Positions 1 through 23,730 of a DNA stretch of 64,000 nt are shown one piece after another. This stretch comes from Trichoplax adhaerens (Eukaryota; Placozoa; Uniplacotomia; Trichoplacea; Trichoplacidae). The stretch is taken from contig NW_002060943.1 of the NCBI RefSeq assembly GCF_000150275.1, forward strand, positions 10,262,209 through 10,326,208, written 5' to 3'. The stretch's first letter is position 1. Each line of letters opens with the position of its first letter. A program made the translations under genes and the position numbers. The notes beneath the pieces are model-generated. The model was not told the origin of the DNA. It ran no database searches and saw only the letters and a list, made by a program, of their open reading frames with translations.

Positions 1-2297
1 AAATTTAACGAATTAATGCAAAAAAATGACGACGAAGAAGTAGAGATTTGGAATGCTTTGAAGTGGGTTATGGATGACTAGTAAGTTCGTGAGCGCCGTT
101 ACAGTACATTCATTTACTTATGGATAGTACTCTTCTAAAACAAGTGAAATTTTTACTTTGACAATTATTTTTTGCGTTACTACATTTACAGCTTACCAAG
201 ACTTATGGCAACGTTAGGTATTCATTAGTAATCTTTGAAGATTAAAGATAATGAGATAGATATATTTATAACATTTAATTCTTATATACTGTCCTTTCCA
301 AGGATCGCTTGATGTGTCCCTTTGGAAGGCTGTAAATTCCCTTTCGAAGTTACTGAATGTCTTTTGCAGAACCTTTGGCCGCGGCTTCACCGAAACAAGA
401 GTTAAAGCTAATTTTAAAGTTATGCTATCTCCCGGTATGATGATGACCAGTTTAGATATTCTTATGACAATTTTTGTTTAAAAATTTGTTATTGAGCAAA
501 AATCTTAAATTCCAGGTGCTGTCGTTTCTGATGGTAGATGTTCCTTGGCGACAAGCGTTATGGCTGCATACGCTATTGGTATACTAACTGCCTTTACAGA
601 AGTAGGTGACAACATGATATAGATTATTGCTTTTCTAGTAATCAACTATGATAGGAAAAAGTTTATTATATTAGATGTTATCAACAGTTAAAGCCATCTT
701 ATTTTACATCTGTGTGATTGTATTAACGCGTTTATGTACTTTGTAGATATCTGATCGAGAGGAGCTCGCCGCATTTTTAAAAGAAACCATATTTTACTTA
801 GGAGAAAATAATATCTCCTTGGAGAGTGTCAAAACTACATTTATTAACTTGGGGTAATTTTTGTTAAAGTAATATCAATTGCGTCATAGTATCCCCTTTC
901 ATGCGTTTGTTGAAATCCTAACTTCACTTTAGCAAAGATCATGATTTACATGAATTTCTAATCAACATCTTATGGGATGCTGTCGTACATACGTCTCCGG
1001 TCGTGCGAAGCTATTCTGCTATACTCTTGAAGGTTTGTTTAACAATTTTTATTGAATTTTAGAAATGTTGCATTCATTAATGCCGTCTGCAAATCTTTAG
1101 ATTATCGCCGGATATTCAACGGAAGAAATCCTATCAAAACAAATTGTTCCTGCTTTGATAACATTAGGGACAGACCAACACTCGTAAGGCCTCTAACAAA
1201 CGAATCGTTATTACGTAGAAATTACAAATGAAATTTCCTTACCGCAATAACCAGTTAAACAAATCTGTATACTTTCGCAGACAAGTAAGACTTGCAACCG
1301 TTTCAGCGTTTGGCAGCATTGCTGAACGAGTATCAAAGAACGAAGTACGTATAGTAACATTGGTGCTAGATACATTATGTACATTAATTGAGTTTAATAC
1401 ATACGGCTTTGGATCTATACAGATTTTAGAGAGAATTGGCGCTCAGTTTCAGTCATTTTTGGAAGATAACTCCGTGAATTTTTATTATGACATCGTCAGG
1501 GAGATTGTTCAATGTTTCTCTCGTATTGGACCTAATGCAGATCCTAGTTTTCGCGACGAATGTATATTATACATTATGATATTGTGCATTACATGTTCCA
1601 AATCTTTACTCATATGTTCTAATTAGGAAATCTATTTTTATCAGTCATTTTAGTTAAATTAGTGAAAATAGCAAGCAATAATAATCAAAACGAAAATAGT
1701 GCTAAAAGAAAGCAACTGGCCTTGGATTTATTGGATGCTTATAGTGCTTTAACATGTTGCTGTATCCGATTTGATGTTTAATGCATATGATTTTACTTAA
1801 TATAACATGAACGACTGTTTTAAGATTTTACCTTAACATAGCAGTTTACTCTGATAATGTTTTGGAATCATATGTTTTACCTGGTCTTAGATGTCTTCTC
1901 GTGGATATCCAAGCTGTATATCCAGAAAATCAGGTAGGTTTATTATTTATCATAACCAAAGAAAGATAATTTTTTAGTTTTAGACACAGATATTCATTAA
2001 AAGATTTTAAAAAACCAAACATGTAGAATGTTATTGAAGCCATGATAGATGACTGCGAAGCAAAACTAAGTACCAGGTATCAAAGTATAGTTACGTTTGT
2101 CGCAATAAGATTCATTGGTTAGCATACAGATAATTATATATATTTTAATTACATTACCTTTTCTTAGCAATATTAATCAGGAAACGGTAGCAGCTGCAGC
2201 CGTAAAAGAGGATTCGCAAAATAATTTCTTACAGAAGATCAAAGAAAAACGTTTCACTGGCAAAAATGTTGCCCAAATGTTCTCAAGGAGGCAATAG
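1..2297 (+). CDS. RELCH: RELCH (LisH/HEAT-repeat RAB11-binding protein), 3' part
   Basis: C-terminal 398 codons of RELCH (KIAA1468), which in animals links RAB11 recycling endosomes to OSBP-dependent cholesterol transfer. Exons: 1-80, 192-217, 303-434, 516-601, 747-853, 933-1032, 1101-1183, 1281-1344, 1423-1561, 1654-1761, 1842-1933, 2027-2076, 2168-2297; phases agree and the stop is at 2295-2297. The visible protein is HEAT-like helical repeat. Blocks I recognise from the family are GRGFTETRVKANFKVML, ATVSAFGSIAE, RIGPNADPSFRDE, LDAYSALTCC, YVLPGLRCL and the C-terminal tail GKNVAQMFSRRQ. The N-terminal LisH/coiled-coil part and the start codon lie left of the window. Identification rests on remembered similarity to the human C-terminus, and the order is colinear throughout. 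Confidence 0.9.
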
Positions 2298-4573
2298 TAA
2301 TTATCACCACTAACAAGGTATGAAATTAAATTTTCGTAAACTGCCTGTTAAACTCACAGTATAGCTAACTATTTAACGTAATAAAGTCAAAATACATCAT
2401 CAAACTTACGTGAATTCTGTCTGTTATTAACTAATACATCTAATTTGCTTGACTTATGTATTATACATTTCGTGAATTGTCTACTGCTAATTAATAATTG
2501 ACTAAAGCGCAGTATCATTGGAGGAATGATTCCATAATTTAATTTGTAGTTTCTTCTACATATTCTGACATTTTGTGATTCTGATAAACTATAATTATAT
2601 TACTGCAATCACAATTTCTGCAAGACAAATGAAAACTACATATTCTCAATGCAAACATTTTTACTATTTTAAATTACAGATCGATGATTTGGCCTTCGAT
2701 ATCTTGATTATGCAAAAGTTATAACAATAGAAGTAGTATTAACTTAATACGAAGTCTATATACTTCTTGTGGCTTTATCAGCTTGACAGGAAAAACTGTT
2801 CCATACGCCCGTCAACAACGACCAAGTCGCTCAAACTTAGTTTACATAGAGTTTAACGTCGTAATAGCAAACTCAGAATAAATTAAATTGGTGGTATTAA
2901 TAACTGTCGGCTAAAACGTCAAAGTTTATCCTTATACCCGTTTGAAATGATCTATGTTAGTGGTCTTTGCGGTATATCAAGACGAAGACAGATCGTTGAA
3001 GCAACGAGTATACTGTACTTATAATACCGATAAGTTATAAATGGCGATTTGGAAGAAAGAAATACTGTATATAGTATTTTAGAGTGCTCTGTGAATACTG
3101 TAAGCCCTTTATTGATCTCAAGGAAGGTTTAAGCTGGACGTTAGCTATTATGTATCATTGTAGACGCCTTTAAGTTATGGATCTTTAAATACTTTGGTTT
3201 AATCTGCCATGCTATTTTGTTGTTTTACAATACTATCAATTCGATCATTTCATTTTGCGATATCAAGATAATCTAGACTTTATCCTGCTATAATACAGTA
3301 TATAGCATATTTTATTGCGTAATTATGCACATTTAATGTCGGACCGCGAAGCTTTTAGCGTTCTCCGAAATGTTGCAAATTATAATCTAGATAATATAAA
3401 GATTATGTGCCGTTGAGATCTATACAATACACTGCAAACTATTTTAATACTACACCTATGCCTGTATACTGTAAATATTTTATCATTCCGTATTTCTTAA
3501 GCATAGTGAGGCGTTAACGTCTAGTATCTAACATGTATATTGTAACTTAAGCAATATATAATGTACATTGACTGTAAGTCGTAAATAAATTAGAAGACTA
3601 TATTTAACACTTACTTTGCGCAGCATTTCCTTCAATTGCGTATACTGTACAGCGCAAATAATCTTAATGGTCATTGCACTCGTACCTAAGGTTGTTAATT
3701 CATATCCTAATTCAAGCGGCTCATTTCCGCAACATTCAGAATACACAAGATATAAGATTTCTGTTAAGGCAGCGTTCTTAGATAATCCGTAGACCGACAA
3801 AATGCGAAGTTTTTACGAATCTAGCTTATACGTGAAGAACTTGTAAAATTTTTAACCAATCTAATCTTAGATAAAAGGGAAATTTTCATATGCAGTCAGA
3901 TCCCTTAATTCATACCACCTAAAGGCAGTGATCATTGGAATGATGGATTTCTAGTTACCATCACGTACAATTGATAACTGCCTCCATAGTATAGATATCA
4001 AAAGATAACATATTATGATATTATCCTACAATAAACTGTTTTGAGAAATTTATTATGGGTCGGCAATATCAGATGATTCACTGCGCATTGTTTATCAAGT
4101 CACTGTAACTGCAACGAACTTTATTAACAACAATTTCATTACGTATCGACAGATATTAGCTACATAACCATAGTCATAACATGTTTCGTTAACAATAACT
4201 ATTTAACAAAAATTTCTGAAGTTCTAGTTGAACGTGATCTGTCAGCTACAGATTCTTCAATTCAAACATGAAATGAACAATTCTTACAATATCAGCATGT
4301 GAGTTATGAAAAGAAATCTACTCAAATTCATTGGATTATAAATATACAGTGGAAATGTGTATACTATTTTAATCAACAGCGAAAGAATAATCTTCTTTAA
4401 AACTGTCGAGTTCATAATTAATAAAAGATGTAACTCTCAAAAAGTGTTCATATACTGTATACTTACAGTTCCATAAGGGGTATTAACTACGATTAAATTT
4501 CACTGAATGCGCTTGATCATCCATGAAGAATAAAATATATCAGAATTTATGTGGTGCTGTAACATAGCAACTC
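2298..4573. other. Spacer between RELCH and DDX 3' ends
   Basis: AT-rich spacer between the convergent 3' ends of RELCH (+) and the DDX gene (-). It contains scattered single TATACTGTATA/TACAGTATA motifs (for example near 3065, 3298, 3468 and 4450). The only protein-like stretch is the orphan exon-like ORF at 3618-3803 on the minus strand. No RNA gene or mobile element was recognised. Confidence 0.6.
3618..3803 (-). pseudogene. Orphan exon-like ORF, unrecognised
   Basis: Minus-strand open stretch of about 60 codons with protein-like composition (LSVYGLSKNAALTEILYLVY near its start, QLKEMLRK at its end). A consensus donor, CAAA|GTAAGT, follows at 3617. It has no in-frame ATG: the frame meets TAA just upstream, and there is no AG acceptor between that stop and the conserved-looking part. 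I found no partner exons. It may be an exon left from a decayed gene, an exon with a sequencing error, or a chance ORF. No function can be assigned. Confidence 0.25.
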
Positions 4574-9982
<5,409 letters not shown>

Positions 9983-10200
9983 GTTGCAAGCCAGTGTGAT
10001 TATATCAATGAAAACTGAAAAATGAACTGACCCAGAATCGGTTATAACGCATAGTACTATACTGTCTCGTATAGCAGTGTCGCACGATGATCATCTACTG
10101 TACCACGCTATACCAGTTTTACCGGTGATAGATTCTAGAGTTTCAAAGTCAGTATACTGTAGTAAAAAAGAAAAGAAAAACCGTTTCGACTAGTCAAGAT

Positions 10201-10562
10201 TTACAGTACAGTACTGTACAGTACAATGCAAACTGACAGTTCCGTACTTTCGTACTGTACTCAGTGTACTGTACTGTACAGTATAGACTGTATAGTACTG
10301 TATGTGCACATTTTAAAAATAAAATCAAAAAATTGTACTGTACCCACCAGACCTACAGTACTGTACTGTACAGATGTAGAGATAAAAAAGTAAAAAGAAA
10401 CGGAGAACGAAATTCTTATTACAGCACAGTGTACAGTACGTTGTACTGTACTGTACAGTGTACAGTATTTGACTGATTCCGAATCATCATCACTAGTGCA
10501 AACTCCCGTCGCTTTGCTGTACTGTACAGTAGTAGGAGTTCTTATACAGTACAGTATAGTAA
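10201..10562. repeat. TACTG/CAGTA palindromic tract upstream of DDX
   Basis: Tract of TACTG pentamers and their complement CAGTA joined at GTAC centres, giving nested palindromes such as CAGTACTGTACAGTAC. It starts about 220 bp upstream of the DDX start codon and is interrupted by non-repeat segments at about 10280-10335, 10385-10425 and 10470-10520. Confidence 0.9.
10492..10519 (+). repeat. 28-bp element shared (inverted) with 30023-30050
   Basis: A 28-base segment beginning ACTAGTGCAAACTCCCGTCG is the exact reverse complement of 30023-30050. Here it is flanked on both sides by TACTGTAC repeats; the other copy is not. It is unusually GC-rich for this window. Confidence 0.85.
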
Positions 10563-11501
10563 CTGATGTTAAATTGATTTAGTTATAACGCTTGCGATTA
10601 ATACCCTGAAGATATTCACTTATAGATGATACCATAAATAATTCTATGAATGGACATACTGTAGTCTAATTAATCATCTAAAATCATGAAGTACATGTTT
10701 ACGATTATGAATATCTCTATATTAATTTATCTATTCAATATGAACTGAATTTCACAATCTTATGATGACTCATTCAGGATAGCTGCTGCCGAAAGGTATT
10801 TTAAGCTCGGCAGATAGCTGAATAAAATGAGAATTCTCTAGTTTGTTCAGCGTTGAAGCAAAGGCGCCTAAATTCTTGTCATATAGTTAACTATCTGACA
10901 GGGACACTGAATCCCGGAGACTTTAGTAATTTAGAGATTAGTTGTACGTTATCTTTGTCACGAAGTTGGTTTGTGGCAGTTTTAACACTAAAGTGCAATT
11001 ATAATTATAGTTGTTCCATACTACAATGGTAGATGACCCGGTCGCTATGCTCAGATCACTGTTCCTAATCTAGTCTCTTTATTGGTATAGTGTATACTGT
11101 ACACTTATAATATATAATTATACACTCCGATAGTAATGTTGTAGAATTCAAATTGCTAGATTGTTGTAAGGCATGCATTGCTGTACGCACAATATAACTA
11201 TATGGCAGTAAAATGTAACCAAAGTGCCATATCTGCTCTCATCATTACATTCGAGCATGATCAACGCGTAAACAAGAAATTAAACACCATAATACTGTAA
11301 TCGTTTTGAGCATAACTGATGACAAACAGTTAATGTACAGTACAATGTACATTATTCTTTAATATACGTATATATATATATATATATTGTGTTTGTACAT
11401 TTATAGTACATATACAATTGTTTCTATAGTATAATATTATGAGATACAATATACAGTTTCTATTAACATTCAAATACCTAACAGCGCATACGAATATCAT
11501 A

Positions 11502-14500
11502 TCAACTAATAATGTCAGTATTATAACTCGAAAAGTCCCCAAGATCTGTCACATAGATTTGCCAAGGAATTTCGTAAGATTTTTCTCCATTGCCTTGCGC
11601 AAGTTCCTCAATCATAATATCCAGTTCTTCATCCGACATTATAGCGATAAGATCGCCTTCATAATCAATATAATTAAGCGTAATTTCGAATTTACCGATA
11701 CGCTGGCTAGAAAGTACAGAGGGCAAAATATAGATTCCGTCAGGAAAATTGATATGAACACGTACATCAGCTGTTGAAAATTTTACTGCACTTCAATAGT
11801 ACTGATCAATTAGATACTCGCACACTATGTGTCGTAGTGATACAAAGGTTCTATCGGCAAAGGCTTACACAATCGTACAATACAATCATATCCGACGTCC
11901 AATACAATCGTACGATTTTTAAAATCACAAATTTCTCTACATATTACGTACAAATACGAATAAGTATCGCAAAATAGAGTATGCAAAATTTAAAGAGCTG
12001 TGCATACTACTGCCTTTGTGCACCGTTCATTTGGGATTAGTACAAATAAAGGATGTTTCAATCTTACCTTATTACAAAGTTTAGATTAATGATAACATTA
12101 GTGTAAATATCTACAGGTGTTTGGTGATCTTAAATATTTAAGCTTTCAACGGGTATAGATAGTAATTTATTTTAACTGTCAGTATAGACAAATGATTACT
12201 TTAATGCCATCCTACCTAATTAAGAAAAATAGGTCTTCGAATTTTGGTTTATAAAAAAACTCCGAATTAATTTCAATTTCATTCACGCAACCGTTGTAGT
12301 GGTAATTAATAACCCTTACAAAATCTTCATAACTATAATCGATTTCTTCCTGCCAAATAAAAATGGCGTATGAGCGCAAATTAGTGAAAATGTCTACGGC
12401 TTATATTTTATCACATAAAACAAGGTGCGCTACGGATGATAACGCGCGCTGTAGAATTAAAATGTATGCCGATATTCAGTAACTGAAGAAGTCTTGCAAA
12501 CAATTTGCATGTCAATACTGTAATCCTAAATTCTAACTCAACCCTGATATGGCTGTACTAAACTTACTTCAGAATCTGAGTCGCGTTTAGCATTGGTTGA
12601 AATTAATTTAAGTAAAGATTCTGTATGTACACCAATAGTCGGTTCTGATACTCTTCTTCTCGAAGCAGCCGTTGTTGCCCTAAGAATAATAATGAAGAAC
12701 TTTATGTGCCGATGATCAAAAATAGTGCAAGGAATCTGCAGAACTACGATATTTCATAGGCAGTCTTAAATATTATCATTGCTATCATAGTCTGGCTAAC
12801 TTACTCAGGTTTCCTGCGAGCTAACTTAGGACTACTACCAGCTTGATTCCTTAAAGCAAAATGTTCAGTAAGGCTGTGAGAGAATTGTTTATGTAAATCA
12901 TAGTCTTCCTTATTTTGTCGCAGAAATGACTGGATCAAGTCGCACTGTGATATTTTGCGATGCAGACTTAGTAACTCCCTTACGTAGCGATCTAAAAGAG
13001 GTAATCTCCTTTCAGCAACTTCGCGTTTAGCGCTCCTACCAAATATTATTTTACCTTAAACGAAATTGCGTAAACAAAACGAACTATTAAGATGACTTTA
13101 AAAATCTATTCCATACATTTCCTCAGTACTCCTTTCGAAGTTCCATTTTTAGTTTTGAATTAGTTCATGTACTATAAAAACTGGAACTAGAGGCTAGTGT
13201 TGCAACAGAAAGTAATGTAGTACAGCGCATAACTGCATCAAGTCAATTGACTATTAAGATCTGTGCAATAACAATCATTGAATTGCAAATTTGCAATGTA
13301 GATATGAACTACTGTATTGCACTACTAGTTATCACTTACTAATGTACCTAAAGACATATATTCACTAAGTACTGTGCAATATATACTGCAATGAATTGGT
13401 ATAACTTTAAATCTTACTGTACTGAGCTAGAGTGAATACTGAATTTGTTGGCTAGAAGAGATAGAGATAGAACTTAGAAATAGATTCGCGTGTTATACTA
13501 CGAGTATTTTCTTATTTTCAGACTAGCTTATCATGAGCCTACAATTTTTATAAACTGTAGTAAAGAAAACTTTTATCTCAATTCAGCTTAACTAACTTTA
13601 TTGTGAGTTGTAGCAGTAAAGCAGAATAAGATATAGTCGACCTTATTACACTTACTCATTTATATCATCTTACAATGATAGATTTAGCTATTAATTTTGA
13701 AATTATGCGGCGACATACTAGTGTACGGTATGCGTATGATGAAGTTCCTACCTGGCACAGTAGGTAGTATTCGATCTTGTGGATTGACCTTACCAGCCTC
13801 TAATGGAAATCGGCGTTCCAAATGTAGTAAGAGGCCATTAAATTGGCGAAATCTGCGATATATGACATGGGTTTCGCCAGAATGTAGTATTACTTTAATT
13901 GAATACACCTAAAATGCAAGACAATATTATTAATTAATGAAAGTTAGTACTGGTGTTAGCGTATGCTAGCTATTTATACAATTATATCCCATCTAAATGC
14001 AATATAATAAAGGAAAGATAGTTCCTGATCAAGGAGAGAGCTACTATAAGGATTTTAGCATAGGTTTACGTAGAAACAGGTAACGATGAAGTAAGATTGC
14101 TAGAACGAATACAGTTTGATTAACTGTAGAGGCTAGTGAAGGAGAGTCTACAAAACTTGAAATGTTAATGCTCCCGCTAACCCTATGACCAAGCTCTTTC
14201 ATGAACTGTACAGTACTGTACGTACACGTATATTTATTTTCCAGTATTTAATACCCAGACTATTAAAGAAAGTTGATTAACTGACTTCATGTTACATATA
14301 CAGTATGTAACATAATCAAAATCCTTTTAAATTATAATTATTCCTTGAAACATCAAATCTTTACTCGAGTAGAGTCACCAAATCAGATCGACAGGATTAA
14401 ACAACGTAAATAGCAGGGATTAAATAGTACAGTATACGTCAATTAATAATAATGATAATAATATAATTTAATAATTGTTACATTAAAACTTACGTAATAT

Positions 14501-14571
14501 TTCGTATTCTCCAGCTGAACTTTATGGCAATCTAAAATCGTAGCGTCAATAGCTAATTCAGATTGAGACAT
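11502..14571 (-). CDS. PX–PB1 domain protein without SH3
   Basis: Complete 6-exon gene, 311 aa: 14494-14571, 13752-13908, 13054-13250 extended as 12805-13054, 12568-12679, 12216-12349, 11502-11706 (third exon is 12805-13054). Residues ~5-125 form a PX domain, with YRRFRQF (43-49) for phosphoinositide contact, ILPTVPGK (73-80) and a C-terminal helix around KISQCDLIQSFL. The PX is close to the p47phox/p40phox/TKS class. An S/R-rich linker (150-200) follows. Residues ~200-300 look like PB1, with an acidic OPCA-type segment, DYEGDLIAIMSDEELDIMIEE, typical of type-I PB1. In p40phox (NCF4) an SH3 lies between PX and PB1; none is encoded here. The likely role is membrane-recruited scaffolding by PB1 pairing, which is inference. 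The start ATG is in MSQSELAI. Confidence 0.85.
14204..14227. repeat. Short TACTGTAC palindrome in PX–PB1 intron 1
   Basis: A GAACTGTACAGTACTGTACG palindrome inside intron 1 of the PX–PB1 gene, about 270 bp downstream of exon 1. Confidence 0.8.
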
Positions 14572-15128
14572 GATTTCCGGTTATAGAATTAGAGAAGTTG
14601 CTCTTAATTTCACTTTTCACAATTAGTTATACTGTACTCTTGGTCATATTTCTCCATTAAAACATGGCTAAAATTTAAGAAACTTATTTAGGGACAACTT
14701 TTTGAATGCTGCCTGTACAGTACTCAGTGTACTGTAGAGTACATGTACAGTACAGTAGTATCAGCGCACTGTACAGTACAGTATGTACAGTACTGTACTA
14801 TAGGGACAGTACAGCGCCAAAAAAAGAAAAAGGAAAAGAAAATAAACACCGGCACAGTACTGTACTTAGCACGGTAGGGTATACAGTACAGTACTGTACA
14901 GTACACCGTAAACTCTTTAAGTTCCAACAAATCACTTGCACTGCACTGTACTGTATGTACTGTACAGTATGGCTGTACTACCAGCGTACTGTACATACTG
15001 TATAGTACAGTATTGAATGAATTAATTTGGCGAAGTGTTCTGGTATTTTATCCAAAATTTTGAAAACTAGTTGAGAAAAACAAAATCTTAATTATTCTCG
15101 CTGTACTGTAGTTACCTTTAAGGAAAAT
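14572..15128. promoter_or_regulatory. Shared divergent promoter region of PX–PB1 and PHAF1
   Basis: The 557-bp interval lies between the PX–PB1 start codon (minus, 14571) and the PHAF1 start codon (plus, 15129). Over half of it is the palindromic tract 14712-15015. No TATA box can be singled out in this AT-rich DNA. The call of a bidirectional promoter comes from geometry alone. Confidence 0.6.
14712..15015. repeat. TACTG/CAGTA palindromic tract in a divergent promoter
   Basis: Dense array of GTACTGTAC/GTACAGTAC units, broken by a purine-rich patch (about 14818-14845) and by 14905-14940. It sits midway between the head-to-head PX–PB1 and PHAF1 genes. Apparent open frames on both strands here are by-products of the stop-poor pentamer and are not genes. 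Confidence 0.9.
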
Positions 15129-20561
<5,433 letters not shown>

Positions 20562-23500
20562 GTTAAAACACTACATTGGGACGAAAAGGTTTGCTAACGT
20601 CGATAGAATTTTTCTAATCGGGCATTAGAATTAATTTATATTTTATAATAGCTTATAATTGGCCTCTAATTCACGGTCATTTTAATATAGGCATCCAATT
20701 TCGAAAGATAAGAAAAGCTTTTCTTGACTCATATACATTAATATCTCAGCAAGGTGGACATGTGTATCTTTATTGTAAGCACTACGTAATGTTTATAAAC
20801 CTAAGCGAGTAAATTTGCGTTCAAGTGAAGATTTGAGCATTTAAATAGTGTCGTTCTGTAATTTGACGCAAAATTGTAAAAGGAGACAATTCATGTATTA
20901 GTATATAAGGTATACTAAGGCTATCTAAAATTTTGTGAGACCAGCAGATACCGTATGTATACTAACAGAACACTGTATATGCGTTGTTCTGAATTAAACT
21001 GTGCCATTGTATTTTTGACATCGTAAATCTGATTTCAGTCGGCATGGCCGCAATGAATCCTACAATGGTAGGCTTTCGACTTATTTAGATCAATAAGATC
21101 ATAAAAATATAATACTATTTACTGTACGAAGCTGTCCGTATAAAACAATCTAATAACTGCATTTCAGGGATTCACTACGTTAAAATTAAAATTATATTGC
21201 TTAAATTATTCGAATGTATTATTTCTAAATGTGAACTAAGTAAAACGCTGTCGAATTTTTGTAATAAATAATTATTGTTATTATTACCAGCAAAGTGCTT
21301 TAAATATCTACCGGTAGTGACGGTATAAAGGAATATAAATCCTCCTTCCTGCGGAAATTACTTATCATGCATATTTGTACTGAATATGCAGTACTTACAC
21401 ATTTTCACACAATGCAATTCCAAATATTGAAATCAAGTTTAATTGGTAATAGCTTATTCCGGTAAGTATAATTAAGATATGAGCATATGACTACCGTTAT
21501 ATTACGATCATCTCCACTACCAAACGTATGCCGCCGAATCGGATATCATTCGCGTACATTAATTAGACTATTCAGAATATTGTAATGACGGTGCTATGTA
21601 AAGTAAAATAAGCTAGATACAGTTTCCACCTAGACGGCATGCGTATCGAGTCAATACTGAAGGCCCAAAATTATCGGAAAGCATTAGGATAGGCTAGTAG
21701 TGAAGTCTTTTAAAAACATTGTGGCAGTGAAGGAAGTGTGTCCAGGTGCATTAATGCATTAAAACAGTGGATTCTTTGTATGTGGCACGCCTTGACAGAG
21801 AGCAGTAGTATCTGAAAATTTGGTTTAGTAATATGCGTAACATCTACTTTAAACTATCGTTCAAAGTAGAGCTTCTGAACTAGCAAACGTATTTGTAACA
21901 TAAAATATGAGCGATATACGTGTAAAATGAGAGATAATCTATCGTCGTAGTATTTTACAGAACACAGAGTTGCATACAATAACATACTGTAGCTTGAATG
22001 CTTGATATTTAGTATACTCTCAATATTTAAATGACTAATGAAAACTAGACTTAGATAAATCAGGATGAGCTTACTAACATATATAGGCTTAATAACTAAA
22101 TATGATTTTATACAAGTTCCATTTATGAACAATTCGTAGATGCCAGTATCAATAATCGAAATAATACGCATGCTGTGTGTTTTCATATCATCGACACCAC
22201 AAGGCCTATCATAATAGATTAGAAACAGTAAACAAAAACTCTTCTAGATATAGTAAAGATAATTAAGTTACTGGATTAGTAATTAATAATTATAATTATA
22301 TAATCCATCTGATCGTTTTTATTTTCGCAAACCCTCTAATTATGATTTTATTTTATTAATCTACTAACCATGAAACCTGGCATAGCGGGGCATTGTGCAC
22401 ATAACGTTTAAATCTAACACTGAACGTAAGCTACACTTAGTGGCTAGATCTGTTTTCCGGATTAATCAACATACTAGTGTCGTAATAATACTGACGAGGG
22501 AATGCTAGCTGGAATAACCATTTCAAATTATCATTTAAATTTTCTAAATATATATATAATTATCATTAATTTTCGAGCAAAAGTGATCAATACCTAATTT
22601 TTTTGACCGAACCAAAGTATTGTACTAGAATGTCACAACTACAGCACCAGAATATCATATAATTTCAATGTCTTATTATTATCCCGATTTTATCTAAATT
22701 ATAACCGTAAGCACAGCAGCGTTGATTACTTTAAATGCTACTGCAAGTAAATTCTGTTTCTTACAGCTTTTTTTTACGTGTAGAACTGCGAAATGTAATA
22801 ATAATAATAAATGTAATTAGACTTATGTACCGACATAATCAAATCAGGAACTTTCATAGCCAGACTTCTTATAATCAAGTTGACATTGTCAATATGATTT
22901 TCAGTATCACCGTTACACAATTGACAAAATTTTAATTTTTGGAGAATTTTCTTAGCTTAATTGTAACATAAATCAATTTAAGTTTATTTAAAATATATAA
23001 CTTTATAATGCCCAACATTAACCCAAGATTATTATTTATTGATAATGAAATTAAAATATGGAAGTATAAAATAACTATTGGCCAATTATAAAGTCATCAA
23101 ACCGAGGAATGAATTGATAGGCAATACGCTGTATTGCGCCTGTTGCCGTAAATAATGATAAATACGGGCACAGCAATATTTAATTTGCTGATTACGTCCC
23201 ATAATTAGTAGATAAAAACCGATCGACGCATTTATCCAATTCAATTTAATAACATCAGTCACCAACATGGTGCTTATATAACATTCACATTGAGTAAACT
23301 CCAGATTAAGATCTTACATTGATCAAGCTAACGAGTAGATAAGAATTCAGTATCAATAAATAATCGGTTTTGGTAAAGCGCGTGTAAAACTGCCTGATAT
23401 GTAAGAAAAGATTATAAATTGAATCATAAAAGAGATTTTTCACTTCATTTATAAATTTACTATGTTAAAGTATTACTACGCAAAAGGAATATAAGGTTCT

Positions 23501-23730
23501 GATCAAACATCAAGAACATTTATTCCTTTTAATCATATCATTCTAACAGGACGTATAATTAATATTTTATCAGTAACTAGTGTACCCATTACTGATCGAT
23601 TGATAAAGCGGTGAAACAAATTGATATAGAATGAATCCATTAATGACAAACTATAAGATGTCTTGGTCTAATTAATGAATATGTTACATAGTTAAGATAT
23701 CCATTTTGTACAGAAAGAATGTATATTGCT
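20562..23730. other. Intergenic AT-rich spacer
   Basis: 3.2 kb between PHAF1 and the 3' end of the GPCR. Open frames up to about 110 codons occur on the minus strand (21854-22186), but they are hydrophobic/AT-codon rich, have no recognisable motif and no splice partners. No repeat tract or RNA gene was recognised. Confidence 0.6.

Larger units (their letters stand above)
9983..11501. other. DDX 5' flank / PX–PB1 3' flank
   Basis: Spacer between two minus-strand genes, holding the presumed DDX promoter. It has a dense palindromic tract (10201-10562), a 28-bp element shared with 30023-30050 (at 10492-10519), and an (AT)n run at about 11371-11387. No credible gene was seen: the open frames here run through the repeat. 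Confidence 0.7.

Noticed and set aside
10264-10476. 70-codon open frame upstream of DDX
   Set aside because: It runs through the TACTG/CAGTA tract; the pentamer rarely makes stops, so the peptide (YCTVQYRLYST-like) is a repeat artefact.
11371-11387. (AT)n run as a functional element
   Set aside because: A short simple-sequence run in AT-rich DNA; nothing distinguishes it from slippage.
14706-15005. Overlapping ~90-100-codon frames on both strands between PX–PB1 and PHAF1
   Set aside because: Same repeat artefact: both strands are open because the tract is palindromic.
21854-22186. 110-codon minus-strand open frame
   Set aside because: Low-complexity hydrophobic composition typical of AT-rich chance frames, with no motif, splice partner or promoter tract.
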